Below are positions 37,011 through 45,501 of a stretch of DNA of 64,000 bases, piece by piece. The stretch is from NCBI RefSeq assembly GCF_038051995.1, contig NZ_CP150290.1:2160001-2224000 (forward strand), written 5' to 3'. This DNA comes from Paenibacillus sp. FSL H8-0537. Its GTDB lineage: Bacteria > Bacillota > Bacilli > Paenibacillales > Paenibacillaceae. The notes under the pieces are model-generated. The model was not told the DNA's origin and did not search any database. It was given only the letters and a program-made list of their open reading frames with translations. Each line of letters opens with the position of its first letter. Position 1 is the first letter of the stretch. The translations under genes were made by a program, and so were the position numbers.

Positions 37011-37262
37011 AATCCCGCATGACCTTGATAAAAAACAGTTTAGTTGCTTTCGATTATCCATCAACCATTGCAGCCTTTGGATCAGCGATGATCTAAGGGC
37101 TGTTTTGTATTTCATAACACAGATTCGCTAAGGGCAAGTGATTGGGGCCAATCGAAAGCTTTATCTCAGTGATACATCATATAGGAGTATTACCTAAATA
37201 ATCCGTCATATATAGGGGGGATTAAGGTGATAAAAATTTATTTAGTGCGTCATAAAAATATT

Positions 37263-37301
37263 TATGTTGTATTATAAAACTATAATGATGTATGCTATTA
37301 G
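37263..37301 (+). promoter_or_regulatory. gapB promoter region with possible CcpN sites
   Basis: A TATAAT -10 lies at 37281-37286 without a clear -35. TATGTTGTATT (37263-37273) matches the recalled CcpN consensus TRTGHYATAYW at 10 of 11 positions; tatgctatta further downstream at 37291 matches 8 of 11. CcpN represses gapB and pckA in Bacillus subtilis under glycolytic conditions. Confidence 0.4.
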
Positions 37302-37327
37302 CAAATAAGCGAAGGGGGAATGCGGAA

Positions 37328-38359
37328 ATGCACCGGGGGGTTGGCATTAGCGGAATGGGGAGAATCGGACGGCTGCTCGTTAGGAAAATGTTGTCTGAGC
37401 CGAATCCAGCAGTAAGGTTGAGGGCCATTAACAGCGTATATCCCGTGGAGACGATTGCTCATCTATTGAAATACGATTCGGTCCATGGGAGCTGGAAAGC
37501 AGATATACTGGTTCGAGATCAGCAGCTCGTGATTAATGGTCATTCCATACAAGTCGTATATGAAAGAGCGCCGGAGAACATTAAGTGGCATCGTTATGGC
37601 GTCGAGCTTGCCATTGACGCAACCGGGAAATTCAATGATCGGCAGGGTGCGCTGAAGCATATGGCTTCAGGAGCGAAACGGGTGCTGATTACAGCGCCCG
37701 GCAAGCAAATGGACTTGACGATTGTGATGGGTGTTAATGACCATCTTTATCGCCCGGAGGAGCATCAGCTGTTATCAGCTGCCTCCTGTACGACAAACTG
37801 TGTGGCTCCGGTTCTTCATGTGCTGGATCAAGCGTTCCATATCCAATCTGGCTGGATGACGACGGTGCATTCCTATACTTCTGATCAAAATCATTTGGAC
37901 AATCCGCATGAGGATTTGCGCAGGGCTCGGTCCTGCACCCAGTCCATTGTCCCTACGACGACAGGGGTCGGCAAGGCGCTTGCAGATGTGCTGCCGCATT
38001 TGTCCTCGCGCATTCAGGGCATGTCGCTGCGGGTTCCGACGCAGGATGTATCGCTAATTGACCTCACCATTCAAGCTGAGCGTCGTACAACAGCGGCTGA
38101 AGTAAATGAAGTTTTGAAAGCGGCTGCAGAAGGCAGCAAGTCTTCTTATATCGGTTTTGCCGAGGAGCCGCTCGTATCAGCCGACTATATAGGCTGCTCG
38201 AAATCGGCAATGGTAGACGGTCTTTCGACGATGGTTATGGACAATCAGATTAAAGTCATTGCATGGTATGACAATGAGTGGGCATATGCATGCCGCGTTA
38301 TGGATGTAGCCAATCTAATGATGGAAAGGGTGAAGGATTCATGCGAAATCACGGTATAG
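37328..38359 (+). CDS. gapB: Glyceraldehyde-3-phosphate dehydrogenase, GapB type
   Basis: A 343-residue GAPDH from ATG 37328 (GGGGG about 10 bases before). The NAD-fold GISGMGRIGRLLVRKML opens the protein; the catalytic Cys is in SAASCTTNCVAPV and the His in TTVHSYTSDQNHLD. After the second strand it reads RAINSVYPVETIAHLLKYD: the Asp after Asn that binds NAD in glycolytic GapA is replaced by Ser, and the SYP-like context matches Bacillus GapB. GapB prefers NADP and works in gluconeogenesis. An SR1P-like gene and pckA follow, which fits the gluconeogenic role. Confidence 0.9.
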   Translation: MHRGVGISGMGRIGRLLVRKMLSEPNPAVRLRAINSVYPVETIAHLLKYDSVHGSWKADILVRDQQLVINGHSIQVVYERAPENIKWHRYGVELAIDATGKFNDRQGALKHMASGAKRVLITAPGKQMDLTIVMGVNDHLYRPEEHQLLSAASCTTNCVAPVLHVLDQAFHIQSGWMTTVHSYTSDQNHLDNPHEDLRRARSCTQSIVPTTTGVGKALADVLPHLSSRIQGMSLRVPTQDVSLIDLTIQAERRTTAAEVNEVLKAAAEGSKSSYIGFAEEPLVSADYIGCSKSAMVDGLSTMVMDNQIKVIAWYDNEWAYACRVMDVANLMMERVKDSCEITV

Positions 38360-38562
38360 AAATGGGAGCCATTTATTGCAAGCACTGCATGACGCTGATT
38401 GATACACAGCCAACGAAAAAGGTGACTAATTATTATTCGGAATGCAAGGAAGAGGCATGCGTTGGGGCGAGGTACGGTGGTGGACTAGTCAGTTCGGGGC
38501 AAATGCAAGGAAGCGGAAATCGGGCAGGCGGATATACAGGGACGGGAGGAAGCGAGTCATGA
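38341..38562 (+). CDS. SR1P-like small cysteine protein (GapA-binding peptide family)
   Basis: A 73-residue protein overlapping the gapB 3' end by 19 bp, with gaagg before its ATG; an internal ATG at 38362 (MGAIYCKHC) is the alternative. MGAIYCKHC with a CxxC and a following ECKEEAC segment resembles SR1P, the 39-residue peptide encoded by the dual-function RNA SR1 of Bacillus subtilis, which binds GapA and affects RNase J1. Here it is translated between gapB and pckA instead of from a separate RNA. After the cysteines it has a Gly/Ser-rich tail ([17 protein letters not shown]) not present in the classical peptide. Four cysteines could bind zinc. Confidence 0.75.
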   Translation: MRNHGIEMGAIYCKHCMTLIDTQPTKKVTNYYSECKEEACVGARYGGGLVSSGQMQGSGNRAGGYTGTGGSES

Positions 38563-40139
38563 GCATCATGGAGTCGAGGCTGCGTCAGCAGTTAGGCGTA
38601 CATTATCAATTAACGACAGAGCAGCTAATGGAGCATGCGATTAAACGCGGTGAAGGGACGAAGCTGGAATCGGGAGCGCTGCGGGTGCTGACGGGGCAAT
38701 ATACAGGCCGTTCGCCGAAGGATAAGTTTATTGTCTGCGAGCCGTCTTCGCTGCCGCAGGTTGCTTGGGGCAAAGTGAACCAGCCGCTTTCGCCGGAGCA
38801 TTTTAACCAGTTGTATGAAAAAGCAAAGCGTTATATGGAGCAGCAGGAGCTGTTCATCTTTGACGGCTATGCTGGTGCGGATGAATCTTACCGCCTGCCG
38901 ATCCGCGTTATTAATGAATATGCTTGGCATAATCTATTTGCCCGCCAGCTGTTTATTCGTCCAAGCGAGGAGCAGCTTGCCACCCATAAGCCTGCTTTTA
39001 CGGTCATCGCCCTGCCGGGGCTCAAGGCAGATCCTGCATGTGACGGCACAGCGTCCGAAACGTTCATTTGCATTTCTTTTGAGCAAAAAGTCGTGCTGAT
39101 TGGCGGAACGGAATATGCAGGCGAGATGAAAAAGTCGATTTTCAGCGTGCTTAACTATTTGCTGCCATTGCAGGGCGTCCTGCCGATGCATTGCTCGGCG
39201 AATGTAGGAGAGCAGGGCGACACGGCGCTGTTCTTCGGCTTATCGGGCACGGGCAAGACGACGCTTTCTGCCGATTCCTCGCGCCGCCTCATCGGAGATG
39301 ACGAGCATGGCTGGTCAGAGGATGGCGTATTCAACTTCGAAGGCGGCTGCTATGCGAAATGCATTGGGCTGAGCGAAGAGAAGGAGCCGCAAATTTGGCA
39401 GGCGATCCGCAGCGGAGCTGTGCTGGAAAATGTAGCGCTAGATGCCCAGACAGGGCAGCCTGATTATAAAAGCAATTATCTGACGGAGAACACGCGCGCT
39501 GCTTATCCGCTTGAGCATATTCCGGGAGCGGTGCTCACGGGGAAAGCAGGCCATCCAAACGTTATTTTGTTTCTGACCGCCGACGCTTGCGGCGTACTGC
39601 CGCCGATCTCCAAGCTGACGAAGGAGCAGGCCATGTATCATTTTCTATCGGGGTATACGTCCAAGCTTGCGGGTACGGAGCGTGGGGTAACCGAGCCGGA
39701 AGCGACGTTTTCCGCTTGCTTCGGGTCGCCGTTCCTGCCGCTCGCGCCAAGTGTATATGCGGAAATGCTCGGTGAAAAAATCGCCCAGCATGATGCCAAA
39801 GTGTATTTGGTTAATACAGGCTGGTCCGGCGGGCCGCATGGCATAGGGCAGCGGATGAACCTGCGCTATACGCGGGCGATGGTAACGGCAGCGATTGATG
39901 GCAGCCTAGAGCAGGCTGAATTTATGGCTGATCCAGTGTTTGGCCTGAGCTGCCCGCTGGCGGTAGAAGGTGTGCCGAATACAGTGCTCCTGCCCCGCGA
40001 AGCATGGCAGGATAAGGCGGCCTATGATCAGCAGGCGGCCAAGCTTGCCGCACAATTTGTGAATAATTTCCGCAAATTCGTAGGCGTAAGCGCGGAAATC
40101 TCTGCCGCTGGTCCAGTAGTGCAATCGCACCAGAGCTGA
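38559..40139 (+). CDS. pckA: Phosphoenolpyruvate carboxykinase (ATP)
   Basis: A 526-residue ATP-dependent PEP carboxykinase whose ATG overlaps the SR1P-like stop as ATGA. Family motifs: [10 protein letters not shown] near residues 46-55, the kinase P-loop [13 protein letters not shown] near 226-238, [24 protein letters not shown] (in parts) near 246-269, and [16 protein letters not shown] substrate segment around 310. Length and motifs match functional bacterial enzymes. It converts oxaloacetate and ATP to phosphoenolpyruvate, the entry step of gluconeogenesis, and is coupled here with gapB. Confidence 0.95.
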   Translation: MSIMESRLRQQLGVHYQLTTEQLMEHAIKRGEGTKLESGALRVLTGQYTGRSPKDKFIVCEPSSLPQVAWGKVNQPLSPEHFNQLYEKAKRYMEQQELFIFDGYAGADESYRLPIRVINEYAWHNLFARQLFIRPSEEQLATHKPAFTVIALPGLKADPACDGTASETFICISFEQKVVLIGGTEYAGEMKKSIFSVLNYLLPLQGVLPMHCSANVGEQGDTALFFGLSGTGKTTLSADSSRRLIGDDEHGWSEDGVFNFEGGCYAKCIGLSEEKEPQIWQAIRSGAVLENVALDAQTGQPDYKSNYLTENTRAAYPLEHIPGAVLTGKAGHPNVILFLTADACGVLPPISKLTKEQAMYHFLSGYTSKLAGTERGVTEPEATFSACFGSPFLPLAPSVYAEMLGEKIAQHDAKVYLVNTGWSGGPHGIGQRMNLRYTRAMVTAAIDGSLEQAEFMADPVFGLSCPLAVEGVPNTVLLPREAWQDKAAYDQQAAKLAAQFVNNFRKFVGVSAEISAAGPVVQSHQS

Positions 40140-40163
40140 TAGAGGAACGGGATAATGGTGAAA

Positions 40164-40211
40164 AGAAGGGACTGCTTTTAGGCTGTAATAGCCTCAAAGC
40201 AGTCCCTTCTT
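40164..40211. terminator. Bidirectional terminator between pckA and aroC
   Basis: agaagggactgcttt pairs exactly with aaagcagtcccttct around aggctgtaatagcct, with T-rich or A-rich flanks. It serves both convergent genes. Confidence 0.9.
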
Positions 40212-40216
40212 ATATT

Positions 40217-41272
40217 TTACCCTAGCATGGCGGCTTGCCGCTTATACTGATCCTCCAATACGAGGCAGGCCATAGCCTCCACAACGGGCACAATTCTCGG
40301 ACAAATGCAAGGATCATGCCGCCCCTCCGTCCTAATTTCCTGCTCCTCGCCGTGGATATTGATCGTTCGCTGTGGGACCGAGATGGAGGAGGTCGGTTTA
40401 ACGCTTATGCGAAAAATAATATCCTGTCCCGTGCTAATGCCCCCTATGATGCCACCCGAATGATTGCTGAGAAACCCGTCGCCGCTCATCCCGTCATTAT
40501 GCTCGCTGCCCAGCATGGAAGCAGCAGCGAAGCCAGTGCCAAATTCAATGCCTTTCACGGCGCCAATCGATAGCATCGCTTTCGCAAGCTCCGCGTCCAA
40601 TTTGTCAAATACCGGCTCTCCCAGACCAGGCACTACGCCGCGAATCCGGCATTCTACAATGCCGCCGCAGCTGTCGCCAACCGCTGCGAGCTGTTCAATT
40701 TTACGGATCATTTTCGCTCCGGCAGCAGCGTCGCATGCACGAACCGCATTTTGTTCAATGACGGCTTCATCGAAGGTTTCGCATTCAATGCCTCCGATAG
40801 CCTGCGTATAGGCAAGCACCTGCACGCCCCTTTGCTCCAGCAGCTTGCGGGCGATAGCGCCGCCGGCTACTCTGCCCGCCGTTTCTCTGCCGGAAGCCCG
40901 TCCACTGCCGCGATGGTCGCGAATGCCATACTTTTGCAAATAGGTGAAATCGGCATGGCCTGGGCGAAAAGAATGCTGGATATCACTGTATGCATCGGGT
41001 CTCATATCCTGGTTATGCAAAATAACAAAGAGCGGCGTTCCCGTCGTTTTTCCCTCGAACACGCCCGATAAAATATGAACGATATCATATTCCTTGCGCG
41101 GGGAAGTGACGGATGATTGCCCGGGCTTGCGTCGATCCATCTGCTGCTGAATATAGGCTTCATCGATTTCGACGCCCGGCGTTACACCGTCGACAATGAC
41201 GCCAACCGCCTCGCCATGGGACTCGCCAAAGGTTGTGATTTTAAAAGCTTCTCCAAATGTATTTCCTGCCAT
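40217..41272 (-). CDS. aroC: Chorismate synthase
   Basis: A 351-residue chorismate synthase with the family's signatures: TFGESHGEAVGVIVDGVTPG near residues 14-33, RPGHADFTYLQKYGIRDHRGSGRASGRETAGRVAGGAIA (in parts) near 104-142, and a late NIHGEEQEIRTEGRHDPCICPRIVPVVEAM (in parts). It removes phosphate from EPSP to form chorismate, using reduced flavin. It is slightly shorter than the usual 360-390 residues because the C-terminal end is short. aroA lies 19 bp upstream on the same strand, so the two form an aromatic-acid operon. Confidence 0.96.
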   Translation of the reverse strand: MAGNTFGEAFKITTFGESHGEAVGVIVDGVTPGVEIDEAYIQQQMDRRKPGQSSVTSPRKEYDIVHILSGVFEGKTTGTPLFVILHNQDMRPDAYSDIQHSFRPGHADFTYLQKYGIRDHRGSGRASGRETAGRVAGGAIARKLLEQRGVQVLAYTQAIGGIECETFDEAVIEQNAVRACDAAAGAKMIRKIEQLAAVGDSCGGIVECRIRGVVPGLGEPVFDKLDAELAKAMLSIGAVKGIEFGTGFAAASMLGSEHNDGMSGDGFLSNHSGGIIGGISTGQDIIFRISVKPTSSISVPQRTINIHGEEQEIRTEGRHDPCICPRIVPVVEAMACLVLEDQYKRQAAMLG

Positions 41273-41291
41273 TATGAATCATCCTCTGCAT

Positions 41292-42644
41292 TTAATCGTT
41301 AATTTGAAAGCCTAGTGCTGCTAATTGTTCAAAATAATGCGGATTTGTTTTGGACACACAGCCCGGGTCGGATATTTGTAGATTGGAAACTTTCGAACCA
41401 ATTAAGGAAAGGGCCATAGCCATGCGATGGTCATCGTGGCTATTTAATAAAGCGGCTTGTGGCTTGCCGGGAAAAACGGTTAGGCCGTCTTCAAATTCCA
41501 ATACGCGAATGCCTAGCTTGCCCAATTCCGTGCAAATAGCAGATATCCGGTCACATTCGTGATGTCTGATATGAGCGGCATCTTTAAGCGTAATGGGGCC
41601 ATCTGCAAAAATAGCAAGGACAGCGAGCGTCAGCGTTTGATCCGACCATTTTTGCATGCTGACGGTAAAGCCGCCCTTCAAACGCTCTGGCCCTTGGACT
41701 TCAACAAAGGTTTCGCCGCAGGCAATGGTACATCCCATCTGCTCCAGCACGCCGAGCATTGCAATATCTGGCTGGCTTGTACGGCTTGCGTCAATGCCTT
41801 CCGTTCTTATGCGCCCTGCGGTAAGCGCGGCGAGCGCCCAGAAATAACAGCAGGTGGATACATCAGGCTCCAGAAGGATGGAGCGAGCTTCATATTTTCC
41901 CGTAGGTATCGTAATGCAGGGGTCGTTTGTGTCCAGAGATGCAACAGGTGCTGCACCAAACAAAGCCATCATCGCAAGTGTCATTTCGACATAGTCTTTT
42001 TGCACGACTTCGCCATCTATGCGCACTGTTATCGGCGCTTTCGCATAAGGTGCGGCTAACAGCAGACCGCTTATGAATTGACTCGATGTAGAGCCAGGTA
42101 GCAGCACCGTCCCGCCTTGCAAGCCATTAGCCCGAAGGACGAGAGGGAGTGAATGCTCGACTTGCTCGTATTCAAACGCTGCTCCTAAATGTGTCAGTGC
42201 ATGGAGCAAGGGAGCTAGCGGCCGCTCGTGCAATCGTTTAGTGCCTTTAATTGCCCAAATGCCATCTCCAATGGCCAAAGCACCGGGCAAAAAACGTGCA
42301 ATCGTGCCAGCAGCTCCTACGAACAGCTCCCCAGACGAGATCGGCCAGTTTCCGCCGCAGCCATCTACATAAGCGGTTTCTCCTTCGATCGTTATTTTTA
42401 CCCCGAGCTGCTTTAATGCAGCAATGCACCAGTAGGAATCATCGCTTAATAATAAACCGCTAATTTGCGATTTTCCTTCGGCAAGCGCGGCTATAATGAG
42501 GGCACGGTTAGTTAGGCTTTTGCTTCCCGGTATGCGCACCGTTCCTTCCAATGCTCCGCTTGGAGGATTTAGGGTCACCTGCTGTTTATCGCTATGGGCC
42601 GACCATGGGGAACGTGCAGTTAGATCAGGCTGGAATCCGTCCAT
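41292..42644 (-). CDS. aroA: 3-phosphoshikimate 1-carboxyvinyltransferase (EPSP synthase)
   Basis: A 450-residue EPSP synthase with AGAGGTGG before its ATG. Shikimate and PEP-site motifs are VRIPGSKSLTNRALIIAAL near residues 36-54, TKRLHERPLAPLLHAL near 133-148, LLPGSTSSQFISGLLLAAP (in parts) near 178 and DSHDDHRMAMALSL-like near 400. The PEP loop reads VGAAGTIARFLPG near 104-116, where many enzymes have NAGTA. It joins PEP to shikimate 3-phosphate. About 25 residues before the core (FQPDLTARSPWSAHSDKQQ) have no counterpart that I recall. It precedes aroC in an operon. Confidence 0.94.
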   Translation of the reverse strand: MDGFQPDLTARSPWSAHSDKQQVTLNPPSGALEGTVRIPGSKSLTNRALIIAALAEGKSQISGLLLSDDSYWCIAALKQLGVKITIEGETAYVDGCGGNWPISSGELFVGAAGTIARFLPGALAIGDGIWAIKGTKRLHERPLAPLLHALTHLGAAFEYEQVEHSLPLVLRANGLQGGTVLLPGSTSSQFISGLLLAAPYAKAPITVRIDGEVVQKDYVEMTLAMMALFGAAPVASLDTNDPCITIPTGKYEARSILLEPDVSTCCYFWALAALTAGRIRTEGIDASRTSQPDIAMLGVLEQMGCTIACGETFVEVQGPERLKGGFTVSMQKWSDQTLTLAVLAIFADGPITLKDAAHIRHHECDRISAICTELGKLGIRVLEFEDGLTVFPGKPQAALLNSHDDHRMAMALSLIGSKVSNLQISDPGCVSKTNPHYFEQLAALGFQIND

Positions 42645-42749
42645 ATTTCCACCTCTTTTGTTTTCTTGTATAAACCCGATTATAATGAAGAAAATGAAAT
42701 AAGTGAAATTGGATTTTATAAAAAATGATATAGAGGTGGTCTATACCAT

Positions 42750-43661
42750 ATGTTTAATCTGGAATGGTATCGGATTTTTCTGCATACAGCACGCTGTAAA
42801 AATTTAACAAGAGCGGCGCAGGAGCTGCATATTACGCAGCCATCGGTCAGCTATGCGATTAAGCAGATGGAGGATGCTTTGCAGCTCAAGCTTTTTCATC
42901 GGCTGTCGAAGGGCGTCGAGCTTACCGAAGAAGGGCGGGCGCTGCAAGGCTATGTGGAGCAATCCTTTTCCATGCTGGATTCTGCCCAAAAGCATTTGCA
43001 AAATATGAAGCTGCTCAGCGAGGGAGAAATTCGCATCGGGGCGAGCGATTCGCTGATTAAGCATCTTTTGCTGCCGCAATTAAATGCCTTTCATCGCGAT
43101 TATCCGGGTATCCGAATCCGTCTTTCGCATGGGAAGACGCCCGATATTACGCAGCGCTTAAGGGAAGGCGATATCGATTGTGCGATTATCCATCTGCCTA
43201 TAAACGATTCCCAGCTGAATATCCAGACGCTTGCGGTGCTGGAGGATTGTTTTGTAGTCGGAGAAGCTTATGCGGAGTTAGCCCGCGGCTCAGCGGCGAA
43301 TGGTGCCTTAACGATGCAGCAGCTGGCTGAGCTGCCGCTCCTGTTATTATCTCCGGGCAGCAGCACGAGGGAGTTTGTTGAACAATGGTTCGCGGGCAAG
43401 GGACAGGCGGTAAAGCCGGATATCGAGCTTGGAAGTATTGATTTGCTCGCCCAGTTCGCAAGGCTCGGTTACGGGGCCGCATTCATTAGCCGTTCTTTTG
43501 TGCAGGAGGAATTAAATAATGGCATGTTGTATGAAGTATTTGTAGAAGATCCGCTTCCACCCCGCAGCATCGGGCTTGCCGTACGGCAGGACAGGAAGCT
43601 GTCGGTTGCGGCTGAGCGCTTCGTCGAAATGTGCATGCCGGCTGTCGATGAGAGACATTAA
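42750..43661 (+). CDS. LysR-family transcriptional regulator
   Basis: A 303-residue LysR regulator with GAGGTGG upstream. The N-terminal winged helix (RAAQELHITQPSVSYAIKQM, HRLSKGVELTEEG) takes residues 1-60; the effector domain begins near 90 (IRIGASDSLIKHLLLPQL). It is divergent from aroA, with about 100 bp between, so it may regulate aroA-aroC or may only share the region. It is followed by a MITE-like repeat that begins within 5 bp of its stop. The ligand is unknown. Confidence 0.9.
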   Translation: MFNLEWYRIFLHTARCKNLTRAAQELHITQPSVSYAIKQMEDALQLKLFHRLSKGVELTEEGRALQGYVEQSFSMLDSAQKHLQNMKLLSEGEIRIGASDSLIKHLLLPQLNAFHRDYPGIRIRLSHGKTPDITQRLREGDIDCAIIHLPINDSQLNIQTLAVLEDCFVVGEAYAELARGSAANGALTMQQLAELPLLLLSPGSSTREFVEQWFAGKGQAVKPDIELGSIDLLAQFARLGYGAAFISRSFVQEELNNGMLYEVFVEDPLPPRSIGLAVRQDRKLSVAAERFVEMCMPAVDERH

Positions 43662-43663
43662 AT

Positions 43664-43828
43664 TAGGGCGTGTCTGAAAACCTGTTCAGTGGCACCTTTC
43701 ACCGCCTTTTCGCCCCCTGCTTCGTTCCGTTTGCTTGACGTATCCCCAGTACGCCTTCACAAGCGCGCCTTGCATGGAACGAAAATTCGGCAATATTTGC
43801 TGTCCTCAGCGTTCTCAGACACGCCCTA
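43664..43828. mobile_element. 165-bp MITE-like inverted-repeat element
   Basis: tagggcgtgtctga (43664-43677) is repeated exactly in reverse complement as tcagacacgcccta (43815-43828), and the interior is an imperfect palindrome around gtatccccagtac. The ends are flanked by TA (TTAG and CTAG), consistent with a TA target duplication as in IS630/Tc1-type transposition. It encodes no protein. It can fold into one long hairpin and may terminate the LysR transcript. A short reading frame on the minus strand (43834-43968) runs into it and looks cut off there. Confidence 0.65.
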
Positions 43829-44033
43829 GCTTTGGTGAAATTAGACTTGCCAAGCGTGCCTGGTACATCACTTTGGTAAATCCGAATATGTTCCATCAGC
43901 ATCCGTACATCGTTCATGGCGCCTGCCGGCGTGTACAATGTACCATAAAGAAAAAGCGTTCTCTGCACAACCTAGTGTGGTAGCGGATGATGGGATGATC
44001 ACCCTATCCATAGAGGACAGAAATGGTGGACAT

Positions 44034-45320
44034 ATGAGCATAGCGAGCAGGCAGCTGCCCCGTAAACTGACTATTACGATGTGGGATTTCTCTTGGTATA
44101 CGATGACGACGCCGGGAGAGCCATACAGCGATTTAGCTGCAAGATATAAAGAGGCGGTGGAGCGGGGATATAATACGATTCGCATTTGTGCGATGCCACT
44201 TATGCTGTTTACGGATTCGGGCGTTCGCCCCGGACCGCTGCACTTCGGAAATTTGGGCGAGGTGGGCCAGCGGACACGTTGGTACAATTGCAGAGGCGGA
44301 GCAGAGCTGGACGGGCATGCGCAGCTGTTGGAGCTGTTCAAGCAGGCGAAGGCTCACAACTGCTATATTATTCTTTCCTCGTGGGAATACCAGCAAAGTC
44401 CAAGCTTTCTGGCGGAGCCTTATTTGCGCGATTTGCTGGCGGATATTCCGCCGGACCAGCGCTTTATGGCGCTGGCGAAGTCAATGGATCAGCTCATTCA
44501 ATATGTGAAGGCAGCGGGCTATGGCGAGCAAATCGCTTATGCCGAGCTGCATAATGAGGTCGAATTTGGACAGCTGACCGATATTGCAACGGAGCAGGGC
44601 GTTGCCAGCTCCAATACGCCTGGCCTTGTGCAAATTATGCAGCCCTATATTGAAGAAGCGGTCGCGTTTCTCCGCGAGCAGCATCCCGAGCTGTTAATGA
44701 CGGCAAGCTATACGCTGAATGAGGCTTACCCGAAAGCTTATGTGGCGCGAAATATGCAGGTGGCTCATTTTCATCTGTATATTAAAGGCGTGCTGCAGGA
44801 GCTGATGGACCGGACGGGCATCGACAATGAAGCGGTGCCGTTTCCAAATGAGCTGGTGCAATCGCTGCTGCGGGAAGAAGCGCCGCCGTTCGAGAGCTGG
44901 CAGCTTCCGGCAGGCCAGGAATGGCGAATGCAGGGCAATCCCGTCGGCATGAAGCTGCTTTATCTCCATGATTGGGCCGACCCGGATCAATGGGATTTAT
45001 ATTTGTACGACCATTATGGCAGCCATAAGCTGGCAATGCTCCAGAAGGCGGATTTTCGTTTTGAGGAGCTGCATGAATGGGCGGGACAAACGGAGCTTCC
45101 TATCGTCATTGGCGAAGGTTATGTGGGCTACACGCCGCTGCATGCGGGCTTTGAGGAAGGGCCAGTCGGTAAATTTATTGCCGAATATGCGATTCGCAAA
45201 GGGATGAAGCTGGGCTTCTGGGGCATGGTGCTCTGCTCCAACTGCGCGCCACATCATCCGTTCTGGAACGATATTGCGTGGCAGCAAAAGTGGAACCGGT
45301 TTATTTTGGAATCGGAATAA
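44034..45320 (+). CDS. Cellulase-like glycoside hydrolase (GH5-related)
   Basis: A protein of about 428 residues without a signal peptide, so cytosolic. It opens LTITMWDFSWYTMTTPGEPY near residues 12-31, then YNTIRICAMPLMLFTD, a TIM-barrel acid/base candidate in AYAELHNEVEFG near 173-184 and a nucleophile candidate in IVIGEGYVGY near 350-359. It matches the cellulase-like family that lies near GH5. The start is uncertain: ATG 44034 (near ggtggacat) is chosen because family proteins begin there, but ATG 43938 and 43995 are in frame. A cytosolic location suggests it acts on imported oligosaccharides. Confidence 0.75.
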   Translation: MSIASRQLPRKLTITMWDFSWYTMTTPGEPYSDLAARYKEAVERGYNTIRICAMPLMLFTDSGVRPGPLHFGNLGEVGQRTRWYNCRGGAELDGHAQLLELFKQAKAHNCYIILSSWEYQQSPSFLAEPYLRDLLADIPPDQRFMALAKSMDQLIQYVKAAGYGEQIAYAELHNEVEFGQLTDIATEQGVASSNTPGLVQIMQPYIEEAVAFLREQHPELLMTASYTLNEAYPKAYVARNMQVAHFHLYIKGVLQELMDRTGIDNEAVPFPNELVQSLLREEAPPFESWQLPAGQEWRMQGNPVGMKLLYLHDWADPDQWDLYLYDHYGSHKLAMLQKADFRFEELHEWAGQTELPIVIGEGYVGYTPLHAGFEEGPVGKFIAEYAIRKGMKLGFWGMVLCSNCAPHHPFWNDIAWQQKWNRFILESE

Positions 45321-45501
45321 ATGAATGCGGCAAATATAGCTCAAGCAGAAATCAAATAGAGCGGGATGAAAGCTTCTTTTTCAAGCATGCCGGGGCATGC
45401 GGGGAAAGGGGCTTTTTCTCTCTCCTGTCACGTGCCTGTTTGCTATAATCGGTATAGATGATCTTATTTACCATTCTACTAGGCGAGAGGAAGATCCATA
45501 T

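Noticed and set aside
43699..43830. Minus-strand codons reading RACLRTLRTANIAEF
   Set aside because: This part is the MITE-like element itself; the frame there is not a protein-coding sequence.
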